This document shows, in pieces, positions 11,094-21,561 of a stretch of DNA of 64,000 bases. The stretch comes from Icerya purchasi. Lineage: Eukaryota; Arthropoda; Insecta; Hemiptera; Monophlebidae. The notes beneath the pieces were generated by a model, which was not told where the DNA came from, did no database searches, and saw only the letters and a list, made by a program, of their open reading frames with translations. The stretch covers positions 104,924,893 to 104,988,892 of the forward strand of contig CM077115.1 of NCBI GenBank assembly GCA_039619475.1. Direction: 5' to 3'. A program made the translations under genes and the position numbers. How positions within the stretch are numbered: position 1 is the first letter of the stretch; each line of letters starts with the position of its first letter.

Positions 11094-12190
11094 ACGTGCA
11101 TTTTTATGAGAGTTTGATTTTACCACATTTTCGCTCTTTTATAATCCAAAGTTTCTTATATTAATATATATAATAACAACTAGCCGAAGATAATGAATCT
11201 GAAACAGAAAGAATAACACCACTACTCTCCCCTTTATGAGTTGGAAAGTGCAATGGTGCTATTGCTCTAGCACAAAGAACTATAAGTTGCCAAGTAAAAT
11301 AAAATATATTATCGATGTATATATTCGAGACTCTTGTAATGAAGTAGTCAGTTAATAAGCGTTTTCAACAGACAATAATAACCAGACTGACACAAATTCA
11401 AAATAGTACATAAAAAAAAAAACAAAATTCTAAAAATATTTTACGAGTTGTATAATAATTAGGTGAATTTTAGTATTAGTTACTTAATAATTAATTACTT
11501 TAAAGAATGATTTTCAATATTTAGATAATTCATATTTGAAGGAAACATTTTGTAAAATTATTTCGTACCATGATAATATATCCAAATTGTCTTATATTTA
11601 CAAGTATTTTTCTTAAGTGATTTAGAATGAAACAAATTATTTGAAAAGTCAAATGTAGTCGAGTGTATTTGTGAATTTTTGTTAAAATTTATGAGGGACT
11701 AGAACGCTAGAAAAAAATAATCACTTGAAAAACGATGCTTTTATGCTGAAAGTAGACGATTTAACGGATTTTGGATTTTTCGGCATGGCTCACCGCTAGA
11801 AAAAATCTGAAAAAATTCATTTTTGATGTATTTTTTCCGGTACACAAGAAAATAAAACAATACTGACCGTTCCAACATGGGAACGTGGTCAAAATCGCAT
11901 TTTAAATATTAAATAATTTTTTTAAGGTCATGTTGACATTTGATCATTCTACAAAAATTTTCATCTAAAAGTTGTTAGTTACGGAGTACTCATGAATTTT
12001 TTCAGATTTTTCAAATCATTAAAACGTGAGAAAAAAAAATAAAACGTAAAAATCAATGTTTTTGGGTCCCTAGGGCCCCCAAAAAAATTTTTTGGTGCCT
12101 ACGATCCAGTGCACCCTTCACTTTGCGCCTCAACAAATACTTTTTCACGCAAAAAAAAACATAAAAAAAATGAAGGGCATTTCACCATAA
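10719..12190 (+). repeat. RepA copy 1: unclassified 1.4-kb dispersed repeat with palindromic head
   Basis: This block is matched, in reverse complement, by 37350-38760. Shared landmarks, in order: the palindrome arm; 'tccaaagtttcttatatt'; 'gaatctgaaacagaaa'; 'ctagcacaaagaactataag'; 'aacgcttattaactgac' (seen here as its complement); 'aaaatcattctttaaag' (complement); 'catgttgacatttgatcatt'; and the end 'aagggcatttca'. No long open frame is present in either copy, so it looks like a large non-autonomous element or a tandem pair of elements. Neither classic terminal repeats nor a target duplication could be fixed. Confidence 0.75.
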
Positions 12191-12513
12191 TGTGTTTTTT
12201 CTTATCTGTTTTAGCTTTGTTCTTGGTTAATTTTTGAACGATTTCCATATTTTGGTACATTATTTTATGCGAGTAAATTTAGTTTAAAGCCCAATTGAAA
12301 CACTAAGACAATGTGCACATGTGCAGACGAATCATCTCGATTTTTAATTAAATTTAAAACTAGATTTGTTTGAATTTTTAAAAAACTAAACAGAATTTTT
12401 AGAATTATAGTGTTATTAACGAATAGTTTTTCTATGCTACATAAATATATGATAAATTTTGTCAACTTATGAATTAAACGAAATAAGTTCATTTATAAAC
12501 AAAGGAACTTAAA
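12191..12513. other. AT-rich spacer, nothing recognised
   Basis: A 75-codon minus-strand frame is Ile/Leu/Asn-rich and of low complexity. No element or gene is supported. Confidence 0.4.
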
Positions 12514-13460
12514 TCAAAGAAAGTAGCTAGCTTGTTCTCCGAAACGCCGGAAGTAAAGGAACTTAAGGACTAAAGCCTTAGCCAACCTCCAAATTTGTGA
12601 GGGAGGAGTAGATCTGGAAAAGGAAGAAAAGAAAGCAGCCCAAGACGCGTTTTTAACCTTTTTGAGAGTAAATCGGAATTTGGCATTAGCTTTTATGTGA
12701 TCTAGAAAGTTTTCCAGAGGAGGAGCAGCTCGAAAAATACGAAATGTGGATACACTGGCTTGGTGTGCAATTGAACACTCCACATTCCACCATAAGAACG
12801 AGGCGTAGGACTGCCTGATACTCCCAGAAGGAGGCTTTTGTGGAGAAGAAGACAAATCTAAAGCTGATGATATTAACTGAACAAAGTTTTCATACTGAGG
12901 CATAACATCTAAGTTAGGATCGAATCTGTAGGAAGAGGAATCCATGAACGAACGAAAATCAGACCAATTAACCTTTGAAAGGTTCCAACTAGGAGAACGG
13001 GATTCTTTTTTTATATGAGAGGAGGAAGTCCCATGAACGGACACAATAATAGGAACATGGTCACTACCAAAGGTTCCATTAAGGGTACTCCATGCGCATT
13101 TCAGGCTTAAATTAGGAGACGAGAAATCTATAAAACTGTAGGAATTTTGGTTTTTGAAATATGTAGGAGAGCCGTCGTTAAGAACCACAAGGTTGTAGTC
13201 TGAAAATAGAGTTTGAAGGAAGGAACCATTTCTGTTTAGTGATGAACTACCCCAGGTGGGAGAATAGACGTTCCAATCCCCGCCTATGATGAATGGGTGA
13301 GGAAAAGAGTCAAGAAGGGAGGAAAGAGAATGTGATCCTTTAGGTTATACAGGGGAGGAATGTAGACAGACACGAGATGAAGGAGATGAGAAATACTAGC
13401 GACTGTGTGTGAGATAGAAATATGAACAAAGTTGGGAGAGGGAATTATCTGTAGAACGTA
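12514..13460 (-). pseudogene. Family J ORF2, apurinic-endonuclease domain fragment
   Basis: From 13460 downward the minus strand reads ...HLLHLVSVYIPP, then, after a frameshift near 13340, FIIGGDWNVYSPTWG (the GDxN metal-binding motif of APE-type endonucleases), VVLNDGSPTYF and, near 13060, TFGSDHVPI (the catalytic SDH motif). A 224-codon open frame (13188-12514) then carries the linker to the reverse transcriptase, ending ...ASWAAFFSSFSRSTPPSQIWR. The endonuclease nicks target DNA for target-primed reverse transcription. Order and motifs place it in the jockey/I group of non-LTR retrotransposons. The 5' part of the endonuclease, the reverse transcriptase and the tail are missing. A related fragment with the same linker lies at 14.97-15.39 kb. 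Confidence 0.72.
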
Positions 13461-14966
13461 AATGATACTATTTTAACATTAATAAAGTGAAAAAGAGAAA
13501 TTCTTAACATAGATCCCGATCGTTATACCCGAGTTTTTCTTTTTTACTCGTTAACTATTTCAGCACTAACTCCGTCATATCTTACTGATTTGTTCTCTGC
13601 AGTAATTAATGCCTTATGTAAACGCTTTTTCAATTTAAAACAAAATGCATGAGTATACTTCACTGCAACATTATCAAAAATTTTAATTTTTCACATTAAA
13701 ACAGTACACTAACTATTTACACTGGCACAATAATCGGTTAATAGAAAATAAAAAGAAAAACAAAACATTTATTTTTTCATCTTTTAAGCTTGGTTTTTGT
13801 TCAATAATACGTATCTTGTGTGAGGTTTCAAATTCTCTGCTTTCAAAACGCATGCCATCTTGATTTTCCCATCGAGTATGTGCAAACTACAACCTAGTTT
13901 TCAGTTAAATCTGTTCCACAACAGCCTAAAATTTCATCTAGGTGCAAGCTCCTTTCTTGTAATTTTCTACCCTCGGGTTTCGCTGAATAGACTACATTAT
14001 ATATGAAATCTTTTGCAAACGTTGAAGATGTTGAAACTACTTGACAGTAAGCAGTATAGACCGTACACAATCACGCTCGATTTATCGTATATTAGCTAGT
14101 TCTTCCAGAGACTATGGCTGAATTTGTATCACTCACTAATGCCTTTTTCAAAGGCTAGACACTATTCATCATGCAGGAGTACGTACATGTTTAGGAGCCT
14201 ACCTTATCAGCCTTTACATTCGGCGTACTCGTTCTGTCTGGATACACAACCTTTGCACGTACGAAGTTAAATATTAATAGTGAACTGTTAAGAAATAATC
14301 ATCCAAGCCTACCTCTGAAACAACTTTTCCCTGAATCCGAATAACATTTTCTCCGGTTTTCATACAGATTTAAACATTTTTAGCCTGAAAAAGACTAACC
14401 AATTTGCAACAACATCTTCCGCAATAAAATATTCACGGTATACGGACTGCGTGATTTACATTGAATGATATTTGGAGAAATATTTTAACAGAAAATAAGT
14501 TGCAGACTCCCAAAAACAACATATTACGTCTCCTTTTAAAAATACCGCGCAAGAAATCCATAATTACGAAATATCATAATCGGATAAAGCATGTACCAAT
14601 TTTTAAAAATTCGGAACCTTCAGTTCTCGAAATTTGTACCTAACTACAAAAGTATACCATCATCTTTTAATCAGCTAGTTTCCTACCGACGCACGGTCTA
14701 AAGAATTCTCTCGGCGGCGATAAATCAATTATTCAAAAACTATACGTACATCTTATTAATACAAAATTGATACGGTGTCTGTAATTTAAATTTTAAATTA
14801 AAAGAAAAAACTTCCAATTTTTTTTTACATATATTATTTTAACTAGCGGCTGATCGCGCTCACAATCGAAGTACACGACGCACCATTAAAAAAATAACTA
14901 AATTTAAATGGACAATGCATTTGTTCCGTAATAAGTTCAAAATTGCGCCTAGGCCTACGTCAAAAG
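13461..14966. other. AT-rich spacer, nothing recognised
   Basis: Only short frames (for example 60 codons at 14461-14643) with no recognisable motif. No terminal repeats or tails noted, apart from general A/T runs. Confidence 0.45.
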
Positions 14967-15390
14967 AAAATTCTTTTCTTTTTTTTCTTTTTTTTTTCCG
15001 TGTGTCAGGGGCCTTGACCCAACAACGTGAAAAATTAAATTATAAAACTAAATCGCCAAGCGGTCGGAAAGGAAAGACAGACACAAAGGATAGGAATATT
15101 AGATTCCTCGAAAGAGTAGATATAAGCGGGAGCAACAGAATCCAAGAAAGAATATAGCTGAGGTAATGGAGGATAGGAGAGACGGGGGCACTAGGAAAAA
15201 GGTGATCTAAACGCCTGAGCCATTTCGCAGATCTGAAAGAAGGTTGTACCTCCAGAGAAAGAGGAACAAAAAGATTTCCAAAAATTCTTCTTGTTAGATT
15301 TTTTCGCCGCGTTGGCTTCTGTGTGAGCTAAAATATTAGACAAACGGGAGCGGAAGGCATTAAGAAAGTTTCTTTGTAACAAAGTAGCAA
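14967..15390 (-). pseudogene. Family J fragment, internally deleted, with A-rich tail
   Basis: The minus strand reads SNILAHTEANAAKKSNKK then SFCSSFSGGTTFFQICEM, which aligns with the linker of the larger J fragment at 12.5 kb (DHIKANAKFRFTLKKVK and FFSSFSRSTPPSQIWRL). A stop follows, then LYSFLDSVAPAYI, similar to the (L)DxLAPP motif that opens the reverse transcriptase region in many jockey-type proteins. The element then passes directly to a J-like 3' end, 'ggtcaaggcccctgacacac', and an A-rich tail (seen as T-rich 14968-14998 on the plus strand). The reverse transcriptase and RNase H are therefore missing. Confidence 0.5.
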
Positions 15391-16003
15391 TAAGACTATA
15401 TAAGAAAAAGAAACGATATAGGCAAAGAAACGGAACTTAACAATAAAAGGTCGATCTCACTGATCAGCTGATAAGACAAACAGGAACGCGTACAAAATAT
15501 AGAGTCGAGAAAACAAAAATCAAAATTCAAATTTGACCCGTTTTAATATTTTACTTGGAAATTATTTTTTATTCATGCAGAATGCTGTCTAATATATACA
15601 GATAAAATTGTAGCGTCTATCGGTTATTTTAGAATTTTTGGAATTTTTAGAATTTAAGGGTGAAAGTACCTCAAGACTTTTTTTATATCTACTTCAAGTG
15701 TATGCCGAATCCGCGCCACTTTAAAACTTTTACCGCTTTTGCCTAAACCAGCTTATTTGAATTAAATTCGTGTTCTGAGGTCTATCAAGGAGAAAGATTG
15801 ATTTCTATATTTCCACTATAGAAAGAGTTTGGTCGCAAGTTTAATCTTTATCGCAACAATGCTTCCCATGTACATATGTAATTACCGTTACCGATAAAGT
15901 AGTATTCAGAATCCTTTTTAAATGCTTTATAGCTTTTTGGGAAAACGTCTGCGAAAGTAAATTCATTGAAAAAGGGCATGGAACGTCGATTTTAGTATAT
16001 GTA
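15391..16003. other. Spacer, nothing recognised
   Basis: AT-rich sequence between a J fragment and the Tc1-like element. No frame or repeat that can be supported. Confidence 0.45.
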
Positions 16004-16547
16004 CATTGAATCACAAAAGTCTTTACATACCTACTAAATCAAGGCCGTGTCCACGGGGTGGGTTTTGGGGGTTAACCCCCCCCCCCCATGAAAACTGAAA
16101 TAGCTTAGGTACTTCATTAATATTTTATGCAAAATTTTTTGTTACGAGTATAATCAATAACATATGTCATTTTTATTAATGTTTATACGGGGTAATTCGT
16201 TTATTTAAATTATTAATACATAAATCAAAATGATGGAAATTATTAATAGCATGAATATTAGTGAAAAATGTATTTTTATTTATAAAATAAATATGCGAAG
16301 AAAATGTTCACCCCCCCCCCCCCCCCCCAAAAAAAATTCTAGGCACGGGCCTGTACTAAATTTTTGTTTTCTTGCAATTATCGCGAGATGTTTTTAAGAT
16401 AGAAAACTGGAGAAAAATGTAATAGCTTCTTAGGACTAGGAACAATAAGGAACATAATATTTGAACAAGAAAAAAACTAAATTGAAAGAGTTAAGGCCAA
16501 AAAAACTAAAAATAGAAGGAAAAAAGTACGTCACAAAAGTCTTTATA
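16004..16547. repeat. Left IR/DR arm of the Tc1-like element (interrupted)
   Basis: Outer direct repeat at 16011-16024 and inner one at 16531-16545. The inner half of the arm matches the right arm in complement, including 'ggaacataatatttgaacaa'. The outer and inner direct repeats are about 520 bases apart here but about 205 apart on the right; the difference is accounted for by the hAT miniature element at 16040-16353. Confidence 0.75.
16040..16353. mobile_element. hAT-type MITE nested in the Tc1 left arm, with exact 8-bp target duplication
   Basis: TACTAAAT is present at 16032-16039 and again at 16354-16361. The inserted 314 bp has terminal inverted repeats CAAGGCCGTGTCCACGG (left) and CAGGCCCGTGCCTAG (right, reading inward), followed on each side by a run of G or C (C13 at 16075-16087; C18 at 16311-16328 on the plus strand). 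Eight-base duplication plus CAGGCCCGTG-type ends indicate the hAT superfamily. Removing the insert and one TACTAAAT restores the match between the two Tc1 arms. This proves that the MITE is younger than the Tc1 insertion. Confidence 0.85.
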
Positions 16548-16739
16548 CAACAGCAAGTTGAAACTGGCCTTTCCCAATAATTAGATAATCCACCGCGATA
16601 AAAACGTTATCTGCAGTAGCTCCGGCCACTACGTAACCGTCCTGCTTCCGCGTTTTCCACTTACTGCAACGAGTTGAATAATCCGCTTTTAATAACTTTT
16701 AAACTTTCGTGACAAACTGTGGGACAATCGTTGAGTGTA

Positions 16740-17780
16740 AAATTCGGAAAGAAATTTCTTTCGATGTCCGTCAATTGATAAATTTTCATGCTGCACATGG
16801 AATTTCGTATACAAAAATTGCACATTTACTCCAAGTAAAGAGGAATACAATGGCAAAGATTGTCTAACGCCGCTTTAAAATCGAAGATCGACTTGAAAAT
16901 TTGAAACGGACTGGTCGCGTCCAACGAGCGTTACGCCGCATGAATCGCAGCGGCCTATTATTCGAAAAAGAAGAGTGAACCCGAAACTTAGCGCGCCTCC
17001 TAAATTAACGTCCGAATACTGTGCAGAAACCAAAAAGCATTGTAGCGCTGATACCATCCGTCCTGTTATCAGAAAAGAAGGATATAATGGCCGAGTCGCT
17101 TGAAAAAAAAAACATTTATCAACGATCGAAATAATTCGACTGAATTTTGCTCTCGAGAATGTTTGGAAGCCCGAATCATATTGGAGTGACGTAATATTTC
17201 GCGACGAATCAAAATTTAATATTTTTAGCTCCGATGGTAAAGTTATGCTGTGGAGGAAGCTTAATGCAGAATTAAAACCGAAAAATGTGAAACCAACGGT
17301 CAAACATGGAGGCGGCAGTGTTATGATATGCGGTTGTATTCTAGCGGCGAGGGGAGGGGGGATTAGTCTTCATTGACACGATTATGAATGCCAATATGTA
17401 CGTTAACCGTTTAAAGGAAAACTTACTAAAAAGTGTCGAGAAATTGGGGATTTCATGATCGTTTAAATGTTATCAGGACAACAATCCTAAGTATAAATTA
17501 CGTATAGTACAAGAATGGCTTCTCTGTCGATGCCCCAAAGTCCTTAAAACCCCCGCCCAATCGCCAGACCTAAATCCCACAGAGAGTGTATGGGACGAGT
17601 TGGATCGCTGCATTCGCCAAACGCAAATTACTTCCAAAGCTGAGTTACGACAATGATTGCAAGCGGAATAGACTAATCTGACGGCCGAATACACCAGTAA
17701 AATAATTTTAAACATGTCGCATCAATTGCAAATGGAAATGCTACGAATTATTAAGTTACCAAATTTTTTCAGTTTTTATT
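16740..17780 (+). pseudogene. Tc1-like DD34E transposase, multiple stops and frameshifts
   Basis: The plus strand shows, across frames, DVRQLINFHAAHGISYTKIA (helix-turn-helix DNA-binding part), then KLSAPPKLTSEYCAETKKH, IRPVIRKEGYNGRVA and YWSDVIFRDESKFNIF (first catalytic Asp). PKNVKPTVKHGGGSVMI, the canonical HGGGSVM motif, follows, then YQDNNPKYK (second Asp) and TPAQSPDLNPTESVWDELDR (catalytic Glu). Thirty-four residues separate the second Asp from the Glu, the DD34E spacing of Tc1 proper. Stops interrupt the N-terminal third (for example near 16866 and 17102), the middle and the C-terminus (near 17654). The catalytic triad is still readable, but no continuous protein can be made. An antisense 142-codon frame over 16875-17303 is a shadow. 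Confidence 0.88.
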
Positions 17781-17815
17781 GATCTCAGAGGAATATTTTT
17801 ACTTTTCTATCTGGC

Positions 17816-18044
17816 TGTGTAAAGACTTTTGTGATGTATTTTCTTGTTCAATTTCCAGTTTTTTTTACCCCAGTTCTTTTAATTTGGTTTTTTTCTTGTT
17901 CAAATATTATGTTCCTTGTTTTTCCCTATTATTATTAGAAGATAATGCACTTTTCTCCATTTTTCTATCTTTAGTGAATCTCACAATAACTGAAGGAATA
18001 CAGAAATTTTCGTAGGCGTGTAAAGACTTTTGTGGCTCAGTGTG
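17816..18044. repeat. Right IR/DR arm of the Tc1-like element
   Basis: The inner repeat TGTAAAGACTTTTGTGATG starts at 17818 and the outer TGTAAAGACTTTTGTGGCTC at 18019. The arm is uninterrupted (about 229 bp) and shows the original arm structure. Confidence 0.8.
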
Positions 18045-18099
18045 TATATTCGCGCGTGGAACATCTATTACATATTTAAAACTGTAAAATGTACATATA

Positions 18100-19060
18100 T
18101 GTACATATATAGTGATACGGATTCGGTGCGCGTGGCGCTATATCTTTATGACGTTTGAGTTAGAAATTAGTCTCTGATGGTTCATCTATTCACGATGATT
18201 GTATCGCCGCTTTGCCGTGTCAACAATTCCTAATCGGCCAAAACCAAAAATCCCCTTTTTCAGTTGCAAGTCTGGTCGTTCGAACGGTCGCATAGGAGTA
18301 GAGACGCGTTAGTGTCCGAGTGGTAGTGGACGAGGGCTGTGACAGTGGTGCTTGCGGTGAAAGCGCGGGATATTGCGTGTCGAGTAACGTTGAGCTACAG
18401 GCTGACTGTAAAATTCCGCCAAAAGTCAGACAGGGGAGTATGTGCGGTGATATACGCAGAAGTTTCTATAAGAACACTTCTGCCTAGCCTTTACCGTGAC
18501 ACTGATCAGTCGTCGATCTGTTGTTCTGGGTATTTAGTCGTTGCAAAAAGTATAACTAGTCGTCTTCGTACCGTCTTTTTTTCTCAACATATGAGCGTCA
18601 TGCCGTCAATTTAAACCGTTTTTTTTAAATATAATTTGCTGTGATACATGTTTTATTCTTTGTGTTTCGCTTGTTACCGATGTTAATGCGATACATGCGC
18701 GTCCAGTCGATCGTTTAATTAATTGTTATGGGCCTTTTTCATAAGTATGCGTAATTTTACGACCATTGTCCATTGTTGAACGCGTGGTGAATTTCCGCAG
18801 TGACATCTTTCAGCAGCGGAGAGAGGCAGCTTTTGTGGACGGAATCGGAGCCGCAAGGTCAAATAAATTATAAATTTGGTGCGTTATGTCGAATTTTGTC
18901 CGTATTTACTCGTACGTAATAAGTACCGTTGAGTTATTTGTGGCATAGTCGATACCGCTGGCACCCGTTTCGTATAAAAAATATATGTAAAAAAGAAAAA
19001 TTAACTTTGGTACGCAGTTTATAGTAATTTCACAGGAAATATCAGTTCGCTTCAAATAAA
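18100..19060 (+). mobile_element. LTR-like block, copy 1
   Basis: 18120-18620 matches 29310-29800 in the same orientation. Shared landmarks include 'attcacga', 'ttgcatcgctgcattgtctt' (diverged here), 'cggc(t/c)(g/a)aaaccgaaaaatccc', 'gccgagtaac', 'aaaattccgc', 'tctagaaactt(tt)gcct' and 'tcgttgcat(aa)'. Both blocks are richer in CpG than their surroundings. Both are followed by a TGGCG(T/C)CC...AGGGA motif resembling the site where tRNA-Lys primes reverse transcription. I infer the 5' LTR of an old LTR retrotransposon; the divergence is large. A 91-codon frame at 18339-18614 inside the block is not supported as a gene. Confidence 0.42.
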
Positions 19061-19080
19061 TGGCGTCCGTAATCAGGGAG
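19061..19080 (+). other. tRNA-Lys primer-binding-site-like motif
   Basis: TGGCGTCCGTAATCAGGGAG resembles the tRNA-Lys-type site TGGCGCCCGAACAGGGAC. It lies just past the LTR-like block and after a short AT-rich step, as expected for the start of the internal part of an LTR retrotransposon. Confidence 0.4.
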
Positions 19081-21260
19081 TGAATTCACGTCAATAGAAA
19101 GTAACAGATTCGAAAATAATAAATGATAATGCATATTACCGCCGTTAGAACTTGAGAGATCATAATATAATTAAGTTAGATACTTTTTTAAGTAGTTGCA
19201 ATAAAACACAGGTAGGTGGAAATACATAAATTTTTCTTAATACGAGATGGAAATAGTTGAACTATTTCATAAGTCTTAGTGGAATGATAGTTGGAAGGTC
19301 TTTTAAAAGGCGGTATCTTTTAGGGAGATTTCTACATACTAACCGCACGGATGTGCATGTATACGTATGTGATATCAGTGCTGAATTCTCAGGTACTTCT
19401 AGTCATACGGTTAAGTACCAGAGTAAATTAAAAAAAAAAACAAAACAATATGTCACTACTCCTCTAACAGCAGAGATCCATCGGCTAAAGAAACAGTTTT
19501 TAGCTTGCCAGTAGACGATGCGAAGAAAAATCCGCGTAATATGTAAGACATCAGTGTGTAATAGTTGAATTTCGATTTGATGATTTGCTCGTTTTCATGT
19601 TGTGTTCGCTAGGCGCTTGGAGTACTTCTCAGATATAAACGAGTCACTAAGCGTGAGATTATTTACATAAACATAAAATTGCACACTCAAATAACTGTGT
19701 AACGTGTAACTTTCCCGATAATATTAAGCATATCCTTTCCGGCTGTTATTAATACAGATTTTAGCAATATTAGCCCTGATCAGTTAGTAACTAAGCTATT
19801 TACAATATTCAATAGTTTTACGATAGCCGAAATAAATCACCGTAAAGTACACGTACACCTGTATTAATATTAATATTTAAGGAATACTAATTATTATTAA
19901 TATTGTAAAACAGTCTGTCAGGGATCGAAGAGTTCAATGAACCAATCCCGTTCGAGCGAGCTACTTGGGCGCGTTGTACAGTGCACATTTTTCACGGTGA
20001 AACTGTAACTATGCTAACGCTATTTTGTCATAGTGAAATGAAATTTACAACTTAATTTATAAATACGCTTGGCGAAAATCCGTTAACTGTGACTCGCGAA
20101 AAGGGATATAGAAGCGTAGTGCTACAAACCAGTGAAATCAGATTGGCAATTTAGAGAAGTTCATTAATGTGAGCAGACACATGTTGCATTCACTTTTAAA
20201 TAGATTTCTTAATGTATTTGTAATTTTCCTTTAAATCATATATTTCGACTTCTACAATATCTATGAACTTCACTTTATAATAATTTATCTATTAGTTTAT
20301 GTTTTAAATTCAGTTTGAATTATTTCCTTTTCTTGTAAATTATTTTCCTTAATGAAATTTAAATATCAATTTTCTTTTACATAAATTTAAATCTTTATTT
20401 TTTAAAATAACAAAAAAAAAATGTTTCTTAATTTGTTTTTTTGTTTGCGTATATGTCGAGTTAATTCCATTTCATTCAAGAAGTATTGAAGAAAAAATTA
20501 GGATTGCCACTGGTACAGAGAGAGATGTATATGGTTCCATTTGCGGTTATGATACCATGATGCAACCGGTATTATTACTATTAATGATTATACTAGAATG
20601 TAAATTAAATACCACAGTTATATTGCAAAAGGTAAATTTTTAACATTCCTTTCTTTTTCTATTCTACTCTTGTTGCCGTTCACGTTCTGTGTCCCTGATT
20701 TATGGCAGCAGAGAAAATGTACATTTCGCTGCGATAAATCGTGGTTGGGTTAGTAAAAATTTTTTTCTGACAAAAAAGTTTAAAATTTCAATAAAAACAA
20801 TCTACAGTTACTTGAATAACCTTGATTTTTCGTGAAAATCATTAAAACCTATAGTTGTTTCTGCCTCCTTCCTACAGTCTTTAACTGGCTCCATTGTTCT
20901 CTCACTCCGTAACGATTCACTATTAAATTTTTATTGTTTTTACGTTTTTTTACTTTTTTCCTTACATGTTCTCACCATTCAAATGATATGATTGTTTACA
21001 ACCTGGTAATTTTTGAATGGTTTTCTCTTTATCTGAAAAGCTGCATATTTTTTTTTTCTTTTCTTGGGCGCGTCAATACAGCACATTTACCCAACACAAA
21101 GGCAAGGAATTTAAAAAATAGCTTAAAAGAACATAACATACCGAATTTTAATCTGGCAAAAGCAAACAAGAATGAAAGGAACAATGGACCACGTGTCAGA
21201 CTTTTCTGTTCTAAGTAAAGTCAGCGACCGAGCCATGGTGACCCCCCCCCCCCCATGAAT
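19081..21260. other. AT-rich spacer, no gene supported
   Basis: If the LTR reading of 18.1-19.06 kb is right, the first part would be its leader, but no gag-like frame is visible. The 85-codon plus frame at 19257-19514 (Lys-rich C-terminus) has no recognisable domain. The 94-codon frame at 20934-21218 is also unrecognised. Twelve C residues interrupt the start of the next element at about 21242-21254. Confidence 0.4.
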
Positions 21261-21261
21261 T

Positions 21262-21541
21262 GTTCTCGCAGAGACTTCAGAGTAATTAGCCGACTGCGGG
21301 TAATACCGTAATCTCCCACGACCATTTTCTAAATGGATCATTTTCTCCAACGCAGTGCCCTTTCTGTATGGGAAGTTTCATCCCAACCGTTCAGCACATA
21401 TTAATAGAATGCACAGTATTCATATCAACACGGACGCTCTTACCGTATAAAACACTCTGCGATATGCTATTAAACTCCCAAACAACAATAAACTCAATCA
21501 TTAATTTTCTTAAAATAAACAGAATAGCTAAAGTAATATAG
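21262..21541 (+). pseudogene. Non-LTR retrotransposon ORF2 C-terminus (CCHC-like tail)
   Basis: The plus strand reads RDFRVISRLRV, then, after a frameshift near 21300, ISHDHFLNGSFSPTQCPFC and FIPTVQHILIECTVF, with a stop at 21539-21541. A Cys-x2-Cys, then His, then Cys arrangement following an (I)xRLRxGHT-like segment is the standard end of jockey/R1/I-type ORF2 proteins, downstream of RNase H. It resembles the end of element K more than that of family J (K has CSNCNSF followed by a His). Everything upstream is missing. Confidence 0.55.
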
Positions 21542-21561
21542 TCGCAAACCCCGCTCAGTGG

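Larger units (their letters stand above)
16004..18044 (+). mobile_element. Tc1-like DNA transposon with IR/DR ends, inactive
   Basis: The outer ends are inverted repeats: left CATTGAATCACAAAAGTCTT at 16004, right (reading inward) CACTGAGCCACAAAAGTCTT ending at 18042. TA lies directly outside the left end and two bases outside the right. The core word CACAAAAGTCTTTA is repeated inside each arm (16532 on the left, 17818-17832 on the right), the direct-repeat-within-inverted-repeat layout of Sleeping Beauty-type Tc1 elements. Between the arms is a broken DD34E transposase in the same orientation. Without its 322-bp nested insertion (element plus duplication) the element would be about 1.7 kb, normal for Tc1. 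Confidence 0.88.

Noticed and set aside
16875..17303. 142-codon minus-strand frame
   Set aside because: Antisense shadow of the Tc1 transposase, whose motifs read on the plus strand.
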